The notes under the pieces are model-generated. The model saw nothing but the letters and a program-made list of their open reading frames with translations, was not told the DNA's origin and did no database searches. The position numbers and the translations under genes were made by a program. Shown here one piece after another: positions 56,486-64,000 of a DNA stretch of 64,000 nucleotides. The stretch's first letter is position 1; each line of letters begins with the position of its first letter. This DNA comes from Diploptera punctata (Eukaryota; Arthropoda; Insecta; Blattodea; Blaberidae): the NCBI GenBank assembly GCA_030220185.1, contig JASPKZ010004201.1, positions 695,001-759,000 on the forward strand. Reading direction: 5' to 3'.

Positions 56486-57272
56486 TAAATAATGCCACGA
56501 ATGATTTCCAAATTATCGATAAATTCACGAGTCACTTCCTCACTCGTGAATTTATCTAGAGGATTTGGAAATCAAGAGTGGCATTTGGTATGACTATTTA
56601 ACGAATAAAATTAAGCTGTTTACTCACAAATTATTATTTAAATATATTTATTTTAAACTATTTATATATTTAATATAAACGGCGACGTTTGAAAACAAAT
56701 GGGAAACGTTTATTATGTTTTATTTCTTCATCACTGCAACCAGATCATATTATTTATTGCCAAAGGATCGCAATATTGTAAAAATGCACCCTAGTGGAGA
56801 AAAAATGAAACACATCAAACTGTTTATAACCAACATTATAGGTTATTAATTAATTTCTGATGTCCTAGGATGTAAATACTCAATTATATTTTTTCTGAAA
56901 CGTAAATACCAGGGATATAATACGTTTAAGAAAGTGCAAACAATGGTTTCTTTTTTTTTGTGGTATAATCAATTGCTACAAATGTTTTTCTATTATATCT
57001 CGCAAGCTGTATCTGGTTACATTCGTGCGCTATATATGCAAACTGGGAGCCACTTGCATTACAGGAATTATATTCAACGTATTTCTTAGGAGTAAGTCAC
57101 TGCAAAATAATGCACTGATGTATGCAGAATGTTAAAAGGGAGGAGCCTAATTTTATTATGATAAAATTAAATTGATAAAATCGAGATGAAAAACGACTGT
57201 GATTGGTTGTAAATAAAAATTCATTGTAATGTGATTGGTCATTGACTCCCATTTGGTGCATGAGTTAAATAG
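56486..57272 (+). mobile_element. HP element copy F (long subfamily)
   Basis: TAAATAATGCCACGAATG after TCA (56483-56485) to GTGCATGAGTTAAATAG before TCA (57273-57275), 787 bp. The hairpin core reads AAATTCACGAGT, CACTTCCTC, ACTCGTGAATTT. The interior resembles copies A and D. Confidence 0.92.
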
Positions 57273-57599
57273 TCAAAGTAAACAATCCGTGTTCTTAAAC
57301 ACGCTTTAATACATCGAATGTATACAAAGTGATAAAGAATTCTTATTACATTCATCTGGGGATTGCAGTAAATAAAGATTTGATGGAGAACTCATGTCTG
57401 ATAATTCTCCGTTTCGTTGTTGTAATGACAATAAAGATTTAAAATATCTCACAGCAGATAACCCATATTAACAAAGAGCAACGTCTGAAATATCCTTATG
57501 TATTTTTTTTTTCCTCTGTTTACAATCTCTTGTACTACCCTATGTGCCCCAGTTATTTAAATTTGCTTCAGGTTCTATGTTACAATTGAAACTGATAGG
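57273..57599. other. No recognised feature
   Basis: AT-rich with a poly-T run near 57505. No supported gene. Confidence 0.4.
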
Positions 57600-57897
57600 T
57601 AAAGCTGCACGTGAACTGTGATCTGATAGATCTATTGAACTATTCCTATCTACGGTACGAATGGAAATTAAATCTTATCTACGGAGTTATGTAGTCTCTT
57701 CTTTTATTAGTTTTAATTTTAACTACTTTTAACTTCATTGTATTATTAGATCTTATTTTTATTATTGATAAGTTTGGCCAGATAATTGTTTAGTGAATAA
57801 TATTAATGTAATTTTTGTAGTTGAATGTAACATATGTTTATCCTGGTGAGTGGGAGAGAAGGCCACATGGCCTTAACTCCACCAGGCTAAATAAATA
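57600..57897 (+). repeat. CR1-like LINE, 3' terminal fragment
   Basis: A non-coding 3' UTR-like stretch ending GTGAGTGGGAGAGAAGGCCA, CATGGCCTTAACTCCACCAG and GCTAAATAAATAAAT. The core palindrome GGCCACATGGCC parallels AGGCCTTAAGGCCT in the intact element. Confidence 0.8.
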
Positions 57898-58684
57898 AAT
57901 ATGATGCTCCTGGTTTCGATATTTCAAGCCTTCACATATGACTCATACATACATTTGGGTTGGCCCCAGGGCACCGGGAGAGACTACTCGTCCTATTCTG
58001 CCTTAAGTTAAAACACACAGGCGCGTAGTATGAGGAAGTGCATGAGAGTTACCAGCCCATTATATCACCACAAACAGGTGATGACTACACCTGAATATTT
58101 TACAGAACATGAGATGAGGGGGTGATATCTCTTCGTCTTCTTCTTCTTCACGGATTAGGCTTATTTACTAGCCTGTTCCGACACCAAATTGTTGCTCTTT
58201 CCATCTTCTCTTTGGAGCTTGTAAGTATTTTGAAGTGTCCCCTGAGTACGCTACTAGCGTTCTGCAGGGTTAGTCCTTTGGAGGGGCTGCCTCCTTAAAG
58301 CTTTGGACTTGCTTCCTTGTGTTTTATCCCCACAGGGAGGGTTGCCTCTACCGCCTTCTGTCGTTGAGGTCTTCACTCTTGTTTCCCCGAGCTGGGTCTC
58401 TTATTTCATCCCCAGAGATTGGGTTGCCACTTCCGCCATTTTCGCCGTTCCGATATTTCTATCTCCGCCGTGTCTGCCGTTGTGGTCTTCCGTGTTTGCA
58501 GCTTCCAGTGTGGTCGTTGCTACCACGTTGCGGATTATTCTTAGTTCCCTCTCCTCTTATCTAACCGCAAGCCAAGGCTTCCCGGTTATGATCGTCTGGT
58601 TATTGGTACTAGGCCTCCCTACCACGCCAAGGTGATAATCCACAGGGAGGGTGATATCTCTAATAATAAATTAAGATAGAGGTA
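57898..58684. other. GC-richer unassigned block
   Basis: 58200-58660 is clearly richer in G and C, with open frames of 81 and 110 codons (58319-58564 and 58303-58635, overlapping). Neither resembles a family I know, and direct CCACAGGGAGGGT repeats (about 58330 and 58641) bracket the block. A retroelement 5' region is possible. Confidence 0.35.
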
Positions 58685-58870
58685 GAGGAGTGGTGATTGT
58701 TGGTGGGATTAAATTCTAGAAACGGGGGAACTCGGAGAAACCCCCAAAGGAAATTCCGGTGTGGTCCACCACTAATACCCTTCGGAACCGCCAGGACGTA
58801 AATCTGGGATCCATGTTGGGGTAGCCGCGCGCACTAGCCAATCGTCCGCCCAGACGGCTTTCTTCAGGTA
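58685..58870 (-). mobile_element. SINE-G, probable tRNA-derived
   Basis: Minus strand: GCCGTCTGGGCGGACGATTG, GCTAGTGCGCGCGGCTACCC (A-box region), ATTTACGTCCTGGCGGTTCC (worn B box), then GTGGTGGACCACACC and GGGGGTTTCTCCGAGTTCCC. Only one copy in the window, so the family call is tentative. Confidence 0.5.
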
Positions 58871-59194
58871 GTAGGCCTACTAGCAAAGTTCTAGAATGAT
58901 TTACCAATTTGCACCATCACACTTTTTACTTGTCACTCTGTGAGGATTATAATGTTATTTAAAACAAGGAACGCCTTTTTTAGCTGCAGATAATTTGATA
59001 AAAATGAACAGAAAACTAGAAACTTGGAAGCTTTTTATTGGGAAACTAGGGGAAAAATGACTGGGCCAACAATCCCGGAAGTCATTAGCAACAACAATAA
59101 CAACAACAATATTTTAACTTGCAATCGATAAAATCTCGCATCGATATTATATTGGAAAGGTCGAAATGTATAACTGTTTAGCTCGTTGTTCCAG

Positions 59195-59275
59195 GTGAAT
59201 TTTTCAACATTATACTTTAAAACAGTACATTTCCGGTGTATCCTCTACAATCCCCAGAAGTGTAATAAAGAAATA
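59195..59275 (+). repeat. Solo terminal repeat of the 21617-type mariner-like element
   Basis: AAAACAGTACATTTCCGG, TATCCTCTACAATCCCCAGA, AGTGTAATAAAGAAATATGA and ATCACCCTG follow the right end of 21617-22147 with many mismatches. Confidence 0.55.
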
Positions 59276-59867
59276 TGAATCACCCTGCAGCGTAAAGTGG
59301 ATCGCATAAATATTTATAAAATAAAGAAAATATTATTACAAGCTTATATGAAGAAATGGTGGAGGGATGTATCAAAATAAATGTAACATCATTCCACGGG
59401 GAATTGAATAGAGGCAACACGGGCGTCCCGCTGGCCTAACTAATGGATATTCCTTATCCCAAGCTGAGTGAAAAACACTGCATACCCCTAAAATACTATA
59501 TTGTATCTTTCCTGGTTTAGCGTTTATTTTACAATGCCTATCAGTGAATTCTTCCGATTAAAATGCACCCCATTCATTTTCTATTTAGATACTAATTTAG
59601 AAACTTATAAATTTAGTAGCTGACTTCGAAGAAAATTACCTTTTTTTTACAATATGGTAAGTTCGGGCGAATCGGGATAAAAATAAGAAAATCTATAATT
59701 TCAGTTTCATTATCGGTAACACAAATACTAGTATGTTTTGTACTTCATGATTTAATATAATTTTGATCAACATTTTGTACCTGTTATGGTTGCATCAATC
59801 GAATGAACAAGAAATTATTGGCATTAGTGTTCAAGTACTGCATGTCCCTATTTATACTAATTTGTTA
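59276..59867. other. No recognised feature
   Basis: AT-rich. GGGCGAATCGGGATAAAAAT at 59663-59682 resembles the subterminal repeats of the neighbouring pogo-like element, so that element may once have extended further. Confidence 0.35.
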
Positions 59868-60958
59868 GGGTAAATACGGGAAGCTTTTGGGTGAATCGGG
59901 ACATTTTCAAATGACTTCCTTCGGTAAAATATTTATTTTTCAGACATTTTAAACACAATTTGTAACTTAATTTTCTTTATAAACTATCACAGAATAAGAC
60001 TTACTTCTTTATGTTAGGCCTACAAACTTTTTTTCTTCTCGCTCCAACACACTTTTCATGATACCATTCACGTCCTTTACCATGGCAACAGATGCATTCT
60101 CCCAGTTTTGATGAAATGGGATAACCATATTTTATAAACAAAACCCACACGCAGTGTAATCCTGTTCCGCCTCTCCATATCATCATCATTATCATTTTTT
60201 ACTTCTTACTCAGATTCTGACTGCGGTAATTTTGTGCTTATTACATTTTTCTCCGCAAAACAAAAAGCTGCCTTTCTCACATTGTTGAAATCTAATTCAA
60301 ATCCACATGTAGAACAATGGAAGATTTCTTTGTACCAACTGATTATTTCAGCGGATCGTCACCCCCACTGTCACGGTGATGGTGAAGACAAGAGCGAGTT
60401 AGACCCCAAATAACTTTACCCCGTGATACAATGAAACGTTTTAACAGCCCTATGCATATCAACTTCTGTCCAATTCTGTTTATAATTACACATCTGCAAT
60501 GCAATAGTTACAAACAAATTAGTGAAATACGCTGTTCCTATTCAGCTGAAAATTGGTGCCCTATTCACCCGAAAAAAAGTGTTTGAAATTTCAGAGGTTG
60601 GCAACACTTAAACCGTTGTCGACAAAGACGGGAATTATTCAAATCTCATTTGAGATAAATAATTAATAATTTAGCAAAAGGTAATTCGCATTCGGACCAT
60701 TAGTTAATAAGAGATACGCATAATAAAAAGGAAAATATTAAATGTATGAAGCTATTATTTCACCTACCTAGAAAATTGCTTCATTGATGTGAAATTTTTC
60801 AGATAACCAAACGAGAACCAAAATATCACACATCTAGTTTCAATACACTAAATACAGAGCTTAGTCGACACTTTCACTGGGGTCTTAGATTTCTGTGGAG
60901 AGAACAACATTTTAAAGTTTTCCTATTCACACGTGTCCCGTTTGAGCCGTGTCTACCC
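59868..60958 (-). mobile_element. Pogo-like DNA transposon, decayed
   Basis: Tips GGGTAAATACGGGAAGC and, inverted, GGGTAGACACGGCTCAAAC, each flanked by TA (59866-59867 and 60959-60960). Subterminal GTGAATCGGGACA (59890s) and, inverted, GTGTGAATAGG and GGTGAATAGGGC (60555-60580, 60920) are repeats. On the minus strand near 60170-60040, GECICCHGKGREWYHEKCVG and ARRKKVCRPN show a C-x2-C, W-x-H-x2-C pattern like the C-terminal zinc ribbon of pogo/jerky-like transposases. No catalytic DDE core is readable. 1091 bp. Confidence 0.62.
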
Positions 60959-61329
60959 TATTTGCAGTATGTCTAATGCAAATATATAATTCTGCTATGC
61001 ATTATGGCAGAAAAATGTATAGATCCTGAATTACTTTTCCAAAAAAAATATTGTAGATATATATTTAAGTTATAATTGTTATCGATAATGAAATACAGTA
61101 GGAAATAGCTTAACTTCTCGGCACTAACGTCATATACCAATACTTTTCTATACGTGAAGGAAATGACGTCAATGGCCGGGCATTTATGTAAGTGACCAAA
61201 CAGTTTCGGTAATTATTGTATACTTCACGTGAAATTAAAATGTATTAACACATTGGCCGGACAATGACGTTAATGGTTAATGCTGTTGGGCAAGGTGGAT
61301 AAATAAAGAACAACCAAAATATTTTGTCA
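60959..61329. other. No recognised feature
   Basis: AATGACGTCAATGGCCGGGC and CACATTGGCCGGACAATGAC (61160-61275) form a loose repeat pair. No gene. Confidence 0.4.
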
Positions 61330-61690
61330 AAATCATCATCCAGGGATTAAGTCTGTTGGCTCGTTCCGGTTTCATGAAAGCTAGAATTGTTAAAATTGTT
61401 CAGACCATTTTCTGTGTGGGCGTCCAACTTTTCTCCTTCCGTGCGGTTTATAATTTAGCAATAATTTTGGAAATCTTTCTTCTGGCATTCTATCAATATG
61501 TTGTTTCCAGTCATTCCTATATTTAATTATTCTTCATTCCTTTTCTTATGCAGCAGAGTATATCCAGCTATATTTCTTAAAAATCTCATCTCAGCTCCTT
61601 CCAATCTTTGTTCTTGTCAAAATATAGTAATTATTTTAAATACTTGTTTAAAAATAATTTCAAAGCTTCCACGATACTTAGACACTTAAT
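61330..61690 (-). pseudogene. LINE 3' fragment (family 4)
   Basis: Minus strand, shifting frames: RLEGAEMRFLRNIAGYTLLH, then NDWKQHIDRMPEERFPKLLL, NYKPHGRRKVGRPHRKWSEQ and NRNEPTDLIPG, followed by a (GAT)n tail. Homologous to 22858-23268. Confidence 0.75.
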
Positions 61691-62169
61691 TTTATGAGTA
61701 TATAGGATATTGTAACTGTTTTTTTAACACAGACTTCAATGGCATTATCTTGTATTTGTTTTCGACAAACTTCTAATTAAATAAAATTTTAAGTGCATGA
61801 CAATTACACTTATTATTTCGATATTAACCAAGAAGACTCAGAAAATTACGAAATTGATCGGACAATGTTGTTCTTCGTCCAGATAGCTTGGACATTGTTT
61901 TTGAGTGTCTTGAATTAACGTTATTGCCCGTCCATAGTTAATTACCGGCCATTTACATTTCCCGTATTTACTTCATTGTCCGTAAGATAATTATTTTATA
62001 ATTTTCATTTATACTGTATTTACGGTGGAACCTTGTTTGAAGATTATGATTCACACATCTTCCCATCGTTGATACACACTTACCAAAAAGTCAAAAACTG
62101 TTAATTTAAACAAAGTTTTCTTGCGTTCTTCATAATAATAACTTTCTATCCCTCAATAAATTGCATCTC
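61691..62169. other. No recognised feature
   Basis: AT-rich, no gene or repeat recognised. Confidence 0.4.
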
Positions 62170-62940
62170 ATTGTTGCATGCCCCTCAAAATCCAACCTCA
62201 GTGGTCCACATCCCGAGGGGTGGGCAACGGGAAGTAAGGAATAGCCTATTGGGGTGATGTACGGTGGGGACTAGTTTCCCCGTGATCGCTACGGTAGCCG
62301 AGAAGGCCCAATAGGAATTCCGGAAACCGGCAAATGAGGCTCTGGTTAAGTCCCCCAAATGCTGGGATTGGCGAAGGGCTGACAACACCTACCAAAAAAA
62401 TAATTGTTACGTTTTCTGCAAAGAGAAATAAAGCCGGACAGATCAATAGGCATAGACTTTGGCTAAGAAAAAGGACAATGATTTTGGCAATTTGGAATAA
62501 AAACAAAAAAGAGATTATACAGGCAATAATAGAAAGTATACTTACATATGGATCAGAAAGCTGGACAATAAATGAAATGATGCAGAAAAGAATCTTGGCG
62601 ACAGAAATGGATGAATTACGGAGAATGTGAGAATATCCAGGCTACAACATATTCGAAATACATATATCAGACAAGAAATGGATGCACAAGAAACTGTTAT
62701 CGATAGGATAACAAAGAGAGCTCTACAGTGGTATGGACATGTACAACGGATGTTGGAAGACCAGTGGCCTAACCAGGTGTTGGATTGGATGGTACCAGGC
62801 AGAAGGAAGAGGGGGAGAAGTAGAAGAGCATGGTATGAGAGAATATATGATGCCATTAAGAAGAGGAGTATGAAAGAGGGACATTGGGAAGATAGGAATC
62901 TCTGGAAGGCAGGAATCAAGGGGGAACTGCTGTAAAGTGG
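62170..62940 (+). pseudogene. RTE-B-like LINE with 5' region fused to 3' coding end
   Basis: 62170-62395 is a GC-rich leader (GGGCAACGGGAAGTAAGGAA, GAATTCCGGAAACCGGCAAA, CGAAGGGCTGACAACACCTA) of the kind expected at the 5' end of a LINE. It then passes directly into the post-polymerase region: IWNKNKKEIIQAIIESILTY, GSESWTINEMMQKRILATEM, a frameshift at ~62628, HIRNTYIRQEM, LQWYGHVQRMLEDQWPNQ, GRRKRGRSRRAW and WKAGIKGELL (stop 62933-62935). The endonuclease and polymerase are gone, so the copy is internally deleted. Confidence 0.8.
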
Positions 62941-64000
62941 AAAGCCTGTTTTAGGTATTAGGTTAGATTGCTGTGATAGCAAGACGAGAATACAATAGCA
63001 GCTATCATCGCTATGCTCTTTCCATAGTTTATGAAAATGACGACCTTCAAAAAGTATCTTGCTTCGAACGGTGCAGGATTCAAAGTTACAAAATTAATAT
63101 TGAAGACAATAGTTAATAAGGAGACTATGTTCCAGTAATGTGATGAGGAAGAAGTCAACACAAGGTAATATGAAGATGTGTACCCACCTCTTTAAGCATC
63201 GGTAACAATAAACATTCTGTTGCTGATGAGTCTCTTCACAAACATTCTCAGACAGAGATGGAACATTATATATATCTCAGGGATTACCTCTCACCGATAC
63301 ACAGGGCAAACCCTCATTAAGGTTTATGCATTCACTTGCATTTTTTTACTCTATTGCCCACTGGGCTTTAGTGCTTGTATATTTCTCTTCTCTTGTAAAA
63401 AATATATTTTTGATTCATCTAACATCTGGAGAGCGCTCTCATGCAAATCTTGCATGCATATTATATATTTTTAAATAGTCATGATATCCCTTTATTCTTT
63501 TCTTGTCCCTATGTTACATTTCGCCCGATTATTGAGGTATGAGCCACATTGCTAATCAGTAGTTTGTGTATTTAATTTGTGTCACTAAATTCATTTTTTT
63601 TAATTACATTGTGACACGATGTTGAACCATTGCTCACGTTGCCACATTTGAAATTCTCGGGTGGCAGCAGAACTTCTTATAAGGTAATATGAGCTGGGCT
63701 TGGGACATGTGCAATGACTGTTTTCTGAAGAAATGAGTTTCCAGATACGTCGATTCCAGAATAAGCAATCTAAGACTTCCTGTTCGAGAGAAGTTCAGAC
63801 TAACTTCCAGATGGCTCTGACCATCGCATATAAAAAAATATACCGCCTTTGAATTTTGTGGGGTGTAGCAGAACTCCTTATATGCCAACAGGAGTTATAT
63901 TCAGGTCGTGTGCAACCACAAACGACATATCTAGACGTCATTTTTGGAGAAATCATTTTGCAGAAATACTGGTTCTAGAAACGATCAGCTATCGGACCTT
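62941..64000. other. Unassigned; contains a diverged ~200-bp tandem duplication
   Basis: 63650-63765 and 63850-63990 share GCAGAACTTCTTATA / GCAGAACTCCTTATA, then TGAGCTGGGCTTGGGACATG / TATTCAGGTCGTGTGCAACC, and GATTCCAGAA / GGTTCTAGAA, at a period of ~200 bp. Otherwise no gene or repeat recognised. Confidence 0.4.

Noticed and set aside
58303..58635. A 110-codon frame as a secreted or membrane protein
   Set aside because: Hydrophobic look comes from T- and C-rich sequence. A second overlapping frame is equally open and no family is recognised.

Overview
The window is repeat-dense, AT-rich eukaryotic DNA from an insect. The LINE proteins (a C-terminal block with GHVARMGNE and VRAAMNLRVR) and the tRNA-derived SINEs match what I remember of large blattodean genomes, so a cockroach such as Periplaneta is my best guess. 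That is recall, not a search. I found no host gene, no functional tRNA or rRNA gene, no CRISPR array and no promoter, operator or terminator I could defend. Almost everything recognisable is a transposable element, a decayed transposase or reverse transcriptase, or a simple or tandem repeat. Family labels below (RTE-A, RTE-B, CR1-like, SINE-A to SINE-G, HP element) are working names for this window.

Retrotransposons: RTE-A (endonuclease plus reverse transcriptase, stop codon almost at the 3' end) occurs at 1-1343, 19527-20169, 23793-24110, 45705-46100 and, nearly full length, 50818-54810. RTE-B, with FADD in the polymerase motif, is at 15515-16866, 26355-28420 and, internally deleted, 62170-62940. 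Other LINE tails lie at 9530-10340, 22858-23268, 43860-44040, 49140-49330 and 61330-61690. A CR1/L2-like LINE has the only long intact ORF (575 codons, 37986-39713); relatives are at 44464-45365 and 57600-57897. A Jockey-type ORF1 with two zinc knuckles is at 12037-12774. At least six tRNA-derived SINE families are scattered throughout.

DNA transposons: mariner-like remnants (21617-22147, 22330-22640, 29445-30224, 41690-42904), hAT remnants (40430-41500 and a complete 992-bp hAT-like element at 47548-48539), a pogo-like element (59868-60958), and a multicopy gene family of unknown role (49560-50551, minus strand).

The most interesting unit is the HP element: six copies (11385, 19111-20389, 33268-33893, 33897-34660, 51695-52468, 56486-57272) of a non-coding element with a ~95-bp hairpin at one end only. 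Both ends are flanked by TCA wherever both survive. One copy sits in RTE-A and the uninterrupted LINE at 1-1343 shows the empty site. Also notable are a 54-bp minisatellite bracketed by inverted repeats (4010-5950), a 16-copy 43-bp array (20458-21143) and a ~950-bp polypyrimidine tract (35745-36697).

Nesting gives relative ages: LINE into HP element, HP element into LINE, SINE into LINE, SINE into hAT, and hAT into SINE, several with readable target-site duplications. (ATT)n arrays mostly follow SINE or LINE 3' tails, suggesting that tails seed microsatellites here.
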